Assembly: GCF_002847015.1 (NCBI RefSeq)
Contig: NZ_CP025085.1
Span: forward strand, 4,588,001 to 4,652,000
Direction of reading: 5' to 3'
Length of the DNA stretch: 64,000 nt
DNA from: Prodigiosinella confusarubida
Lineage (GTDB): Bacteria > Pseudomonadota > Gammaproteobacteria > Enterobacterales > Enterobacteriaceae
The first letter of the stretch is position 1; every line of letters begins with the position of its first letter. Below are positions 43,990 to 51,933 of the stretch, piece after piece. Both the position numbers and the translations under genes were made by a program. The notes under the pieces are model-generated. The model worked only from the letters and a program-made list of their open reading frames with translations. It had not been told where the DNA came from and searched no databases.

Positions 43990-44028
43990 ACAATGCCCAC
44001 TTATACACTCACTTCGTGAGCGTGTGGG
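43990..44028 (-). other. Candidate origin of transfer (oriT), RSF1010/R1162-like
   Basis: On the minus strand the inverted repeat ACGCTCAC-GAA-GTGAGTGT (44023-44005) is followed after one base by TAAGTGGGC (44003-43995). The RSF1010/R1162 oriT, as I recall it, has an inverted repeat with the same GAA loop followed by TAAGTGCGC, within which the nick falls. An outer pair CCCAC/GTGGG encloses the block. It lies between the relaxase and the divergent MobC-like gene, the expected place. Confidence 0.6.
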
Positions 44029-44042
44029 CCCTACCGGGGGTT

Positions 44043-44123
44043 GCCTGCCGCAGGCTAACACCGTTTCCTTCGGAAACAACGTCAACGTCAACGTCAACCC
44101 CTAAGTTTTTCTTACGAAAAACT
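44043..44123 (+). repeat. Cluster of hairpins and a triple AACGTC repeat before the relaxase
   Basis: In order: GCCTG-CCG-CAGGC (44043-44055), GTTTCC-TTC-GGAAAC (44063-44077), three tandem AACGTC units (44078-44095) and AGTTTTTC-TTAC-GAAAAACT (44104-44123). They lie between the candidate oriT and the relaxase start and may bind relaxosome proteins or structure the leader. Confidence 0.7.
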
Positions 44124-44190
44124 AACGGCAACAAAGTTATCGTTGCGTTTTATATTTTGGTTTTATTTTATATTGAGGTTGTATAAGTTA

Positions 44191-45612
44191 ATGGCAATAT
44201 TTCATCTGGAGTTTAAAATTGTGAAACGTTCTGAGGGTATGTCTTCCTGTAGGAAGGCAGCCTATCATGCGCGTTGCAGAATAACAGATGAACGCACAGG
44301 CAATACCTACGATTTCAGCCACAGAACAGATTTATTCCATCATCTTATATTAGCGCAGGTTTCCGCACCTGCTCATATTGTTGAAAACTCGACAGCATTG
44401 TGGAATGAAGTTGAAAGGGTTGAGCGTCAAAAAGACGGACAAACAGCCCGCTATTTTGACGTGGCTATTCCCTGTGAACTGAACAATGAAGACAAGATAA
44501 AACTGGTTGTTGAATACTGCCAGAAGAATTTCGTTGATAAGGGAATGATTGCCGATATCGCCTTCCACGATCTTGATAGTAATAATCCCCATGCACATGT
44601 GATGTTGACATTAAAACCGATCACAGCTGATGGCTTCGGCAAAAAAGAAAGAAGCTGGAACGACAAGAAAAACGTGCTCCTGTGGCGTGAAGCGTGGTCT
44701 GCTCTTGCCAATCGCTATCTTGAAGCGTCAGGCGTGTCAGAACTAATTGATCATCGTTCTATTGAGGCTCAACATAATGAAGCCTTGGAAAACGCTGCTA
44801 TTACCTTGGATGCGGAAGAAAAAGCTCTATGGCTTGCCAAGGCAACAGCAACCAGCCGCCCGGCTATGCAACGTATTCATCGTGCCAAGTGGAACAGCAA
44901 GCAGGTTCAGGAAAAACGTGCGGCAGAACAGGCTGTACGTGATGAGATCAAACAGGAAGCACAGGCTACATACAACACTTTCAAAGAGTTGGATCTTCAG
45001 ATCGTTGTTGACCTCAGAAGTTTCACCGTATCCGAGCTTCCTGAACCTGTTGAAATCGTATTGCCTGAAATACAACCTCGAACAGAGTTCTCTGAAACAG
45101 GTTCGCAGTCGTCATCATCGGAAGGCCAAAAACCCGTTCTGGCTGGCCCTGCTCCCCATACACGCACTAAATTGAAAACCTCATCCTCTTCAACTGCCAG
45201 AGCGATTAAACGCGCTCCTGTTAAAAGTAAGAGGAAGCAGGTTAAGCCCCGTCAGAGTAATGTGTTCAAGCGTTTCACCCTACTGGTGGTTGAATATATA
45301 AGGGAGAAATTCGTCTGGGCCAAGAAGAAGCCCACTATGTTCCCTTCTGATGTTGAACACGATAAACGTATTGCTGAAAATTACGTCTTTGATGAGGTGC
45401 AGGGGATCTATGTGCCACGCGCTGAGTATGAAAGCCGCGCAAGGTTTAACAGCGATGACTACAAGCCAACCAAAGATGAGAGCGGGCGTTTCCCAAGTCG
45501 TCCGAAGAACTATAAGGCTGATGTTGATAATAGTCTGGATCTTACCCCATCCATACCTAGAAAAAACAGCGCCCCAAGGTTAGGGCCACTGGGGTATCGT
45601 TGTAGAGGGTAA
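44191..45612 (+). CDS. MOBQ-family relaxase (MobA/MobL)
   Basis: This relaxase nicks oriT and leads the strand into the recipient. The start at 44191 gives MAIFHLEFKIVKRSEGMSS, as in MobA of RSF1010; the frame upstream is not homologous. The catalytic tyrosine is Tyr25 (RKAAYHARC), the same position as in RSF1010 MobA. The metal-binding motif is His126 with PHAHV (His134, His136). The protein has 473 residues, with a charged, Ser-rich C-terminal tail (from about 250) and no primase domain. MobC-like genes lie divergent. No coupling protein is present in the island. Confidence 0.9.
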   Translation: MAIFHLEFKIVKRSEGMSSCRKAAYHARCRITDERTGNTYDFSHRTDLFHHLILAQVSAPAHIVENSTALWNEVERVERQKDGQTARYFDVAIPCELNNEDKIKLVVEYCQKNFVDKGMIADIAFHDLDSNNPHAHVMLTLKPITADGFGKKERSWNDKKNVLLWREAWSALANRYLEASGVSELIDHRSIEAQHNEALENAAITLDAEEKALWLAKATATSRPAMQRIHRAKWNSKQVQEKRAAEQAVRDEIKQEAQATYNTFKELDLQIVVDLRSFTVSELPEPVEIVLPEIQPRTEFSETGSQSSSSEGQKPVLAGPAPHTRTKLKTSSSSTARAIKRAPVKSKRKQVKPRQSNVFKRFTLLVVEYIREKFVWAKKKPTMFPSDVEHDKRIAENYVFDEVQGIYVPRAEYESRARFNSDDYKPTKDESGRFPSRPKNYKADVDNSLDLTPSIPRKNSAPRLGPLGYRCRG

Positions 45613-45893
45613 TCATTAAGATTTGATTTTTATTATCAAAAGTAGTATGATAGAAAAATATTAGTTTTTATTTATAGCTGATATGTATTATCGAGTAGTG
45701 GTGTTAATCTGGACTCAAGTGTTTGACTTCTATCATGCGCTTCCGTAGGGACTACATAACTACTCAAAATGTGATGGTAAGTACTTGGATGTTAGTGTTG
45801 GATTAGATCTTGCGCTTCATAGGGGGACTATAGTCACATTGCGATAACACAATCCGCTATTAAATAGTAAGTAGGTTTTTAAATAAACCTATT
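45613..45893 (+). repeat. Intergenic stretch with two related copies of a 27-base unit
   Basis: A gene-free interval after the relaxase. ATGCGCTTCCGTAGGGACTACATAAC at about 45735-45760 and TTGCGCTTCATAGGGGGACTATAGTCAC at about 45810-45837 are clearly related imperfect direct repeats 75 bases apart. Their function is unknown. Confidence 0.5.
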
Positions 45894-45935
45894 CTAAGAG
45901 GGGCAATGTTAATATCATTGCTCCTCTTAGTTTTT
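45894..45935 (+). terminator. Terminator after the relaxase gene
   Basis: CTAAGAGGGGCAATG pairs with CATTGCTCCTCTTAG (seven-base loop, one mismatch), followed by T5. It also overlaps the stop of the convergent gene. Confidence 0.85.
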
Positions 45936-46767
45936 ATGACATATAATCACTTGAAAACATATTTATATGAGTTCTTGCTGAGATAGATTGCTGTTCATCG
46001 TGGCAATTAGAAAACACCCCTTCTATCATAATATTTTCACGATCTGTATACTTAACATTAAAATGTCTCTCATAATCAAGTAAATGACCGAATCTATACT
46101 TAGAGGATACCTCGCATAAAAAATTATGTCTTTTTAACTCTGTAGTCTCTTGACGAGAATGCACTTCCGTTCCAAATGCAAACCAATGGTCTTTGTCATC
46201 AACGTAGTTAATTTCTTTCTTTTTACGTTTCCCTCTATGTAATGGTTTTTTTGTTATATCTTTAACGTTTCTTATTTGATTTTGAATCTCGTCCCAATCA
46301 GCTATGTCAGAGTATCTTTTTATACTGACATAAACATTATGAAGCTCTTCTTTTTTGAAATTACGTAATGGTAGTCTTAATAATGGAAGATGATCCTGAA
46401 GTAACGATTTGATGTAAAAAAACACCCTAAATGAAATCATTATCTTTTGCTCTAAATATTGTTTGAGCGTAATCCCTTCATTATTAGCATAATGACCAAT
46501 ATTAACGATTATAAAATATAGGCCATACTTACTATTTATGCTCTCATAAATGCCGTTATCACATAGCAATATTATCCCATTAACGCTAAGATCAATATTT
46601 CCTAACTCTTTTATACATTCAAACGATGCGTTTTTTGTATAATTTAAAATACCAATGTTTGCCGATTCTGATCTTGACGAGAGAAAATCCTTGGGATAAA
46701 TATTTTTATCATTATCTAAAATTTGTACTATGTTCCGATCTTTAGTGACAAAATATATCCCAATCAT
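45934..46767 (-). CDS. Unknown 277-residue protein, second gene of a two-gene cassette
   Basis: I do not recognise this family. The N-terminal half is a mixed alpha/beta sequence with hydrophobic strands (GIILLCDNGIYES, YGLYFIIVNIGH). In the middle lies a basic segment KKPLHRGKRKKKE (about 173-185), followed by a Trp/His-rich C-terminal part (DDKDHWFAFGTEVHS). There is no signal peptide or clear membrane helix. It overlaps the upstream gene by one base (TAATG), so the two products are probably made in step and may act together. It is AT-rich like other island cargo. Function unknown. Confidence 0.6.
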   Translation of the reverse strand: MIGIYFVTKDRNIVQILDNDKNIYPKDFLSSRSESANIGILNYTKNASFECIKELGNIDLSVNGIILLCDNGIYESINSKYGLYFIIVNIGHYANNEGITLKQYLEQKIMISFRVFFYIKSLLQDHLPLLRLPLRNFKKEELHNVYVSIKRYSDIADWDEIQNQIRNVKDITKKPLHRGKRKKKEINYVDDKDHWFAFGTEVHSRQETTELKRHNFLCEVSSKYRFGHLLDYERHFNVKYTDRENIMIEGVFSNCHDEQQSISARTHINMFSSDYMS

Positions 46768-47162
46768 TATTTCCCCATTAATTTAGTCAAAACATCAACA
46801 GGAATTGTTATTTTTTCTCTATCCTCTTTAGATAATCCACCAAGAGCGATGAAGAAATTTATTGTGGCATCCCTTGATGAAAGATTATTTTTTTCCTTAT
46901 TGACTTGATCTTTCTTAAAATCTTCCCCATTTGGAATTAGCCCTACATATTCTTTTCTATTTTCATCACGATAAATATAGGCATCTAAAACATCCAAATG
47001 CTCTTTAATCCATTCTAATGTTTTTTTATCTCCAATAATATCTTTTATTGATTTAAAATGACTGCCTAATGAACTAATTAGATATGGCCTTTTATTTTCA
47101 TTCCAAAAAAGATATATTCTCTCTTTTATTTCATGGATCAGATTACTTTCTGACTCGTTCAT
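46767..47162 (-). CDS. Unknown 131-residue protein, first gene of a two-gene cassette
   Basis: The N-terminal 80 residues could form a winged-helix-like domain (IKERIYLFWNENKRPYLISS, LGSHFKSIK, then LEWIKEHLDVLDAYIYRD), reminiscent of OST-HTH/LOTUS modules. This is a weak resemblance by eye. The C-terminal part has INFFIALGGLSKEDREKI. It is translationally coupled to the 277-residue partner. No catalytic motif is visible. A regulator or RNA-binding subunit is one possibility. Confidence 0.55.
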   Translation of the reverse strand: MNESESNLIHEIKERIYLFWNENKRPYLISSLGSHFKSIKDIIGDKKTLEWIKEHLDVLDAYIYRDENRKEYVGLIPNGEDFKKDQVNKEKNNLSSRDATINFFIALGGLSKEDREKITIPVDVLTKLMGK

Positions 47163-47287
47163 TTCAACGCCTCATCTAAGAAAAAATAAAAATCAATCAA
47201 ATCGGAATTATACCTTTACATATTGATAATAGCAACTATTGTTTTAATAATGGGTGTGGTTTAGATTTTTATTATTGTAGATAAAAT

Positions 47288-47319
47288 AAAAGGCAAACAC
47301 ATATATGTATTCACCTTTT
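47288..47319 (-). terminator. Imperfect hairpin after the membrane protein gene
   Basis: AAAAGG...CCTTTT closes a stem around ATATAT, with T-rich sequence beyond it on the minus strand. It sits 17 bases after the gene ending at 47336. Confidence 0.6.
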
Positions 47320-47335
47320 ACAATTAAACTAATTC

Positions 47336-48001
47336 CTACCAGTCAGATCCTGCCTCATCATCTTTTTTTAATGCATCACGATAACGCTGCTGTTCAACAA
47401 TGCTCAGACTTGGATCAAGCAAAACACTTGCGCCCTTCACAGCAACATCATAATCGATTTGAGATTGTGTCTCATATTCTTTGGTAGGCTGATAATAATC
47501 CGGTTGTGCCGTTGATGATAGCGCAGAATGACCAGCATAAGACTTATTGCCAGCACAACCGAGATAAGCCAGCAGACAGGCACACAAGAAGAACAACGTC
47601 CACACCACATTGTATCCATGAAGCGTGTATCCACTGCCATTCACATCTGAAAACACGCCGTGAAACCTAATGGCATAGACAATCAGGAATGATGAAAGGA
47701 TAACAGCCCGACTTTTCCCGACGGTTAAATGCTTACGCATAAATCTCACGGTTGGCACCAACATCACCACAAACAGCCCAATAGCAACAAACACCAGCCA
47801 TATAGGGAAAAGTCCGTATTTTTGTGTGGTGTTCTGCGATACCGTCACCAGAGATATGACTAAGAAGGCGTTCAGCAGAAAAAGCCTCAATGCCATCGAT
47901 ACCTTAACCTTCTTTGATACCTTATGTATAAACAGCATCGGTGCCAGTGATGGTATGTTCATCAGCAGACCGATGAAAAGCATCCCATAGATAGAGTTCA
48001 T
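47336..48001 (-). CDS. Island membrane protein of unknown function
   Basis: The 221-residue protein has about five hydrophobic segments in the first 150 residues (around 4-24, 36-55, 63-83, 96-112 and 128-148). A soluble, Tyr/Gln/Asp-rich tail of about 70 residues follows, ending KKDDEAGSDW. It has no motif I can name. It lies 16 bases downstream of a lipoprotein gene on the same strand, so they are probably one operon and may form an envelope pair. An entry-exclusion or phage-exclusion role is possible but unsupported. Confidence 0.6.
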   Translation of the reverse strand: MNSIYGMLFIGLLMNIPSLAPMLFIHKVSKKVKVSMALRLFLLNAFLVISLVTVSQNTTQKYGLFPIWLVFVAIGLFVVMLVPTVRFMRKHLTVGKSRAVILSSFLIVYAIRFHGVFSDVNGSGYTLHGYNVVWTLFFLCACLLAYLGCAGNKSYAGHSALSSTAQPDYYQPTKEYETQSQIDYDVAVKGASVLLDPSLSIVEQQRYRDALKKDDEAGSDW

Positions 48002-48017
48002 AGCGTTCTTCCTGTAA

Positions 48018-48572
48018 TTACCGAGCTGTCCAGCCGTTATTGGTTTTCACCAGAACAATTTTGGCTTCTTCTGATTCAGCCATCCCCTTGACGCCAGAGA
48101 ACGCATTTTTATCAACCCAGCCCGGAACGCCATCAAGTTTCCACGTATAGGTCACTTGCGTAATTTTAGCGCCATTACCCTCACTCGGTTCAGTCCAACT
48201 GGTGATCTCAGCAACAACACGATGACCAACACAGGCACCTTCCTCACGGTTCCAAAACTCAACCTCTTGTCCTTTGTCTGTTATCTCTAATACATCAACG
48301 CTACCAAATCCGTTAGGTTGCTGCGAAACATTGAGCAGCCCCTGTTCAGCAAGCCCGTTCAGGATTTCATCGCTGGCATTGTATCCAGCAGAACGGTAGC
48401 CATGATTAACCTTTACTGGAAAACCTTTGTTGAACGCAAAGTCATTATTCTGCAGTGAGTAGCACACCTTTGATTTTGAAATTTTCTCGTTGATAGCCTT
48501 TTCAAACTCGCCTTTCTCACCACATCCCGCCAACAAAAGAGCTGCAGAAGCAACGAGCAAAATCTTCTTCAT
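48018..48572 (-). CDS. Island lipoprotein of unknown function
   Basis: The start at 48572 gives MKKILLVASAALLLAGC, a clear lipoprotein signal with Cys17 as the lipidated residue. About 184 residues are made in all; an ATG at 48584 is also possible. The mature part contains CYSLQNNDFAF, a C/W-rich EFWNREEGACVGHR and ends VKTNNGWTAR. No family was recognised. It is the first gene of a pair with the membrane protein. Upstream lies a dense cluster of TAACGAT repeats. Confidence 0.7.
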   Translation of the reverse strand: MKKILLVASAALLLAGCGEKGEFEKAINEKISKSKVCYSLQNNDFAFNKGFPVKVNHGYRSAGYNASDEILNGLAEQGLLNVSQQPNGFGSVDVLEITDKGQEVEFWNREEGACVGHRVVAEITSWTEPSEGNGAKITQVTYTWKLDGVPGWVDKNAFSGVKGMAESEEAKIVLVKTNNGWTAR

Positions 48573-49205
48573 CTTCCTATCCATCCTGATAATCAACAAT
48601 GCTGTTATGTAGAGGTAGTCTGCTGCGTGCCTGTATTCGTTAAAGCTTGTTCTTACTGGCATAACGCAGCAAAACCACCTGATTAACCAATTGATAGGAT
48701 TCAATTATTTTTGTGTACCGTCATATCGTTTGTAACGATCAAAATCAAATTAACGATAGTTATTACCTATCATTAAATATATATCGATCGATTATATCAA
48801 TTAACACACCGATCGAAAAAACGTTATTCATCGTTATAAACTATCAATATTAATTTATCGATCTGTAATACCGATCATTTTCTTGCTAGATGAATCGTTA
48901 CTGGATAAAGTGAGCGGAAGGACCTCAGGACCGTTTACACGCTGGTTCATGGGGATAGAACATCAAACCCTATAACCAACAGCCAGCACTGTTCTATGGC
49001 CTTGGCGTAGGTTTTATTAATGCAACATCAGGGAAAACAACAGTGAAGGATGCCGCTAGCTGATTAGATAAAAAAACTCACAGGCTTTTAATAAGCGGCT
49101 TTCTTCACTATTGATTAACACAAACTTTAATAGCCAGATGCGGCACAACGCTGGCCCCGGATTCTTTGCACCTATTTTTACGTTTACTGTTTATATGGAG
49201 TTAAC
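48573..49205. promoter_or_regulatory. Divergent intergenic region with a TAACGAT repeat cluster
   Basis: No gene is seen. Exact 7-mers TAACGAT or its complement occur at 48733-48739, 48751-48757, 48830-48836 and 48894-48900. A perfect inverted repeat ATCGTT-TGT-AACGAT lies at 48725-48739. GATAGTT (48755) and AACTATC (48839) are further inverted copies, and CGATCG palindromes occur between. This looks like operators or iterons serving the lipoprotein genes on either side or a replication function. Confidence 0.65.
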
Positions 49206-49583
49206 ATGAAAAAACTGTTTATCGCTGCGTTGGTGATCCTGCCTCTTACCGCTTGCACTACCTATGGCAACAAATCCCTTAAAGATGAATCCCAACAAAC
49301 CGTAAAAAACAAAATCGTTAAAGGGAAAACAACCCAGCAAGATGTTATTAATGCATTCGGGGAACCACAAACGCGAGCCACCACTGATGGTCAGGAAATG
49401 TGGTCCTATTCCAGCATGTCAGGCGAGACTCAGATCTCAAACTACATTCCCGGTCTGGCCCTGCTGAAGAACAGCAACACCGCTCACATGAAATCCTTAG
49501 AGATCTGGTTCAAGGGAAATGTTGTTGACCGATATAATTTCAGCCAGACGGCGAGTAAGGTTTCTAAGGGATTGTTGGATTAA
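49206..49583 (+). CDS. BamE/SmpA-like island lipoprotein
   Basis: The 125-residue protein starts with a lipoprotein signal MKKLFIAALVILPLTAC (Cys17). The central segment IVKGKTTQQDVINAFGEPQTR with WSYSS fits the BamE/OmlA-like fold (compare [18 protein letters not shown] in bamE at 33001). It is not the housekeeping bamE, which is intact elsewhere in the window. The function is unknown; such proteins often sit with mobile-element envelope genes. GGAG at 49197-49200 is the ribosome binding site. Confidence 0.75.
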   Translation: MKKLFIAALVILPLTACTTYGNKSLKDESQQTVKNKIVKGKTTQQDVINAFGEPQTRATTDGQEMWSYSSMSGETQISNYIPGLALLKNSNTAHMKSLEIWFKGNVVDRYNFSQTASKVSKGLLD

Positions 49584-49631
49584 CGAATTACGACCAAATA
49601 TATTTTTTCCTAGTTTTACTTTTAATTTATT

Positions 49632-49656
49632 GGTGCCTTTAAAATGGCACCTATTT
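49632..49656 (+). terminator. Terminator after the BamE-like gene
   Basis: GGTGCC, eight bases, GGCACC, then TATTTATTTT. Confidence 0.75.
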
Positions 49657-50568
49657 ATTTTATTATCTCATGGCATAACTTATTATAAATGAGTTTACCT
49701 TGCGCGTGCCCCCGAAAGGGGACTTCACCCAAGGTTTCACCTCCTGAAATTTCTGACGAAAAAGTCAAAAATCGATCAGGATTGGCGAGAACCAAGATGA
49801 AAATATATGACTTCACCCAAGTTGATCTGGCTTAGAGTTCTGGATCGTTTCCAACACAGGACACCCTACGACACTCCCAGATTCGCCCATGCAGATAAAA
49901 TGTATTGCTATCCCCTATTTATGCTGTTAAGCAAAGGTAGGGCTTTCTCATAGCCATTCCATTACAATTTCATTTATCTGTTTAGAGCTTCGCTTCGAGT
50001 TGGTATTTCGTCGCTCCCCCTTCTATACCTACAATCAACAAACATACGGACAACTCTTGTAAGCGACTCGCGCTCAATGACTCCACATATGCAGACCTGA
50101 TACAAAGGCTATTAATTTGATTGCTTTTGAGGACTGCGAAGCTTTTAGAAATGGTATTTGAAGTTTGTAAAAAGTTGCGATTTAGATTTGACAAATATAA
50201 GTTGATTGGGTAATACTTTATTTATATTTGTAATCAGTTCTTGCTTAACTCGATTACAAGGCTTCAAAAGTCGGCAAAACTTTTTTAGTCCTTAGAAAGT
50301 CAGATATCATAGTCTGACTTTTTTGTATCTTTATTCTATTTAACCGATATATATTATTCGTCAAGAGAAAGTCAAAAATATTTAGCATTATTTCAAAATA
50401 ACAGACGTAGTGTGACAATATTATCGCTTCCTAAGCTCTTTAATATAATAAAGTATCAGATTGGATTTTTCTATACATAAACATAACATGGAATTCATCA
50501 ATCATTTTTAACCTCTCAGTTATCTTATCTAGATTATTTCCCTCTCAACGAGGGAATACATTCACTAC
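49657..50568. other. Gene-poor interval with possible RNA elements
   Basis: No convincing protein gene lies here; a 70-codon frame at 49982-50194 (minus) is doubtful. GACTTCACCCAAG occurs twice (49731 and 49809). A CCCCGAAAGGGG hairpin precedes the first copy. On the minus strand GGTAT...ATACC (about 50003-50029) encloses a purine-rich loop. P4-like satellites carry short immunity RNAs in comparable places, but I cannot confirm one. Confidence 0.4.
50297..50324 (+). terminator. Strong plus-strand terminator with no gene before it
   Basis: AAGTCAGA, eight bases, TCTGACTT and T6. About 30 bases upstream a weaker AAAAGT...ACTTTTTT hairpin occurs. No plus-strand gene ends nearby, so an unannotated small RNA may be its substrate. 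Confidence 0.75.
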
Positions 50569-50934
50569 TTAATGCCGATTTACTGTCATTTTAAGTTTCC
50601 AATAAATAGGATCATCATTTGGATCCTGTTTTATGTTTTTTAACACAAGAGCGATGATATTCTCTTGGTGCCAATACAAAATTTCTTCTTTTAAATCATC
50701 AATGTTAATGTCAGATATGTCTTTATATTCATTATTTTTTTCACACACTTCAACTTCATGCGCAATCAGAACATCATAAAGTATCTCTGAATGTTTCTTC
50801 CCTAATAAAATAGTCATCGCTGTTTCAGGCTCATTAACCGAGATGTTATAAATCATGTCGCAATATCCATGCAATACATTTGCAATAAGATGTATTGCTG
50901 TTTCATTTTTCTCATTTAATACAATCTCTTTCAT
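50569..50934 (-). CDS. Small acidic island protein, unknown
   Basis: The start at 50934 (MKEIVLNEKNETAIHLIANVLHG) follows AAAGGATTC and gives 121 residues; the open frame to 50979 lacks a good start. The protein is acidic (EVEVCEKNNEYKDISDINIDDLKEEI) with no signal or motif I know. It is the last of three small genes in a row on the minus strand behind alpA. Confidence 0.6.
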   Translation of the reverse strand: MKEIVLNEKNETAIHLIANVLHGYCDMIYNISVNEPETAMTILLGKKHSEILYDVLIAHEVEVCEKNNEYKDISDINIDDLKEEILYWHQENIIALVLKNIKQDPNDDPIYWKLKMTVNRH

Positions 50935-50988
50935 ATTGAATCCTTTTGTCAGGTTGATTATTAGCCCCTTGCGGGGCAACGTTAAAAC

Positions 50989-51282
50989 TTACTTTCTAAA
51001 ACTATTCGAATACCACACCAACATTACCGCGACATGTTCAATGTCCACTTCGGAAATATCACCACAATCCCCTTCTTGGGTTGTAAACTTCTCAAAGTTA
51101 TTACTGATATAATCAATCACATTCAGAATAAAGGGACTCATAAAATCAGGATCATCAACAAACTCAGACATATTTCCTGCATAATACTTTTGCATATATT
51201 TCCAGCTTGCTTCAAACGATCTTTTTGCGAGATCGAAGAACAGTTTTGTAGATTTATTTTCAACTTTATTATTTTTAGTCAT
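50989..51282 (-). CDS. Small island protein, unknown
   Basis: The 97-residue protein starts MTKNNKVENKSTKLFFDLAKRSFEASWKYM, with TGAGGG upstream. The C-terminus contains DCGDISEVDIEHVAVMLVWYSNSFRK; the SEVDIEHVAVMLVWYS part resembles the SDINIDDLKEEILYWHQ part of the next gene, so the two may be distant relatives. Function unknown. Confidence 0.6.
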   Translation of the reverse strand: MTKNNKVENKSTKLFFDLAKRSFEASWKYMQKYYAGNMSEFVDDPDFMSPFILNVIDYISNNFEKFTTQEGDCGDISEVDIEHVAVMLVWYSNSFRK

Positions 51283-51357
51283 AATTAACCCTCACTTTTA
51301 TATGATTACTTGAAATTCATTTAATTTTAACCCCCGAATAGGGGGTAAATAAAAAAA

Positions 51358-51594
51358 CTACTTTTTATAAACTAGATTTATGATTACAGATCCATATTCT
51401 AAATCCATTTCGTCAACTAAATCATTATTCACATGCCTATTTAAAGTGTCTAACAAGTTTTTATCCTTCATGATTTCCTCAATGGAATAACCACTCAACG
51501 TAACAAAAACATTGAAGCTGTCTTGGATAACCCTAAGTGTTTTAGGAGTTTTTTCACATACCATGCTTACTAATATTGATATATTGCCATTCAT
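51358..51594 (-). CDS. Small island protein, unknown
   Basis: The 78-residue protein (MNGNISILVSMVCEKTPKTLRVIQ) is acidic in its second half (NNDLVDEMDLEYGSV). It begins behind AAAAAGGATAAAAAAA. No family was recognised. Small genes like this commonly follow alpA in P4-like islands. Confidence 0.5.
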   Translation of the reverse strand: MNGNISILVSMVCEKTPKTLRVIQDSFNVFVTLSGYSIEEIMKDKNLLDTLNRHVNNDLVDEMDLEYGSVIINLVYKK

Positions 51595-51732
51595 TTTTTT
51601 TATCCTTTTTTGATAATAAGATTCCCTGCATAAAAATGCATTATGCTTTTCAGTGTAGGGGGGTGATTATTAAAATAAATTATTTAACGTTTTACATAAA
51701 ACCTCCTCATCGTATTAATAGTGTATTTTGCA

Positions 51733-51933
51733 TTACGCTGCATGTTTACGTGATAACTGAATAATATTTTCAATCCATTCATCGATTTCACTTTCAACAA
51801 AAGCGCTGGCTCTTATTCCAATCTTAATCGGCTCTGGGAAATCGCCCCTGCTGATAAGTCGATAAATCCATGCTTTGCTATATCCCGTTTTATTCATCAC
51901 TTCCGGTAGGCGAATAAGTCTTCTTGCTGTCAT
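51733..51933 (-). CDS. AlpA-family transcriptional regulator
   Basis: This 66-residue MerR-like helix-turn-helix protein of the AlpA/prophage family starts MTARRLIRLPEVMNKTGYSKAWIYRLI at 51933, behind GGAGAAATAT. The recognition region is TGYSKAWIYRLISRGDFPEPIKIG. AlpA proteins activate integrase or excisionase genes of P4-like islands. The frame open upstream to 52095 is not homologous. It heads the leftward small-gene series. Confidence 0.9.
   Translation of the reverse strand: MTARRLIRLPEVMNKTGYSKAWIYRLISRGDFPEPIKIGIRASAFVESEIDEWIENIIQLSRKHAA

Larger units (their letters stand above)
43381..44190. other. Divergent mob intergenic region
   Basis: These 810 bases contain no gene but much structure. 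There is a perfect 16-bp palindrome CACTCATATATGAGTG at 43494-43509 near the leftward promoter. A CCCGCC-TTAC-GGCGGG hairpin lies at 43791-43806, and the oriT-like block and a set of hairpins lie between 43990 and 44123. Confidence 0.7.

Noticed and set aside
43981-44123. CRISPR-like array of short repeats before the relaxase
   Set aside because: The repeats are different hairpins and a triple hexamer, with no regular spacers; an oriT region explains them better.
49982-50194. 70-codon minus-strand frame
   Set aside because: The start context is weak and the region looks more like structured RNA; I could not support it as a gene.
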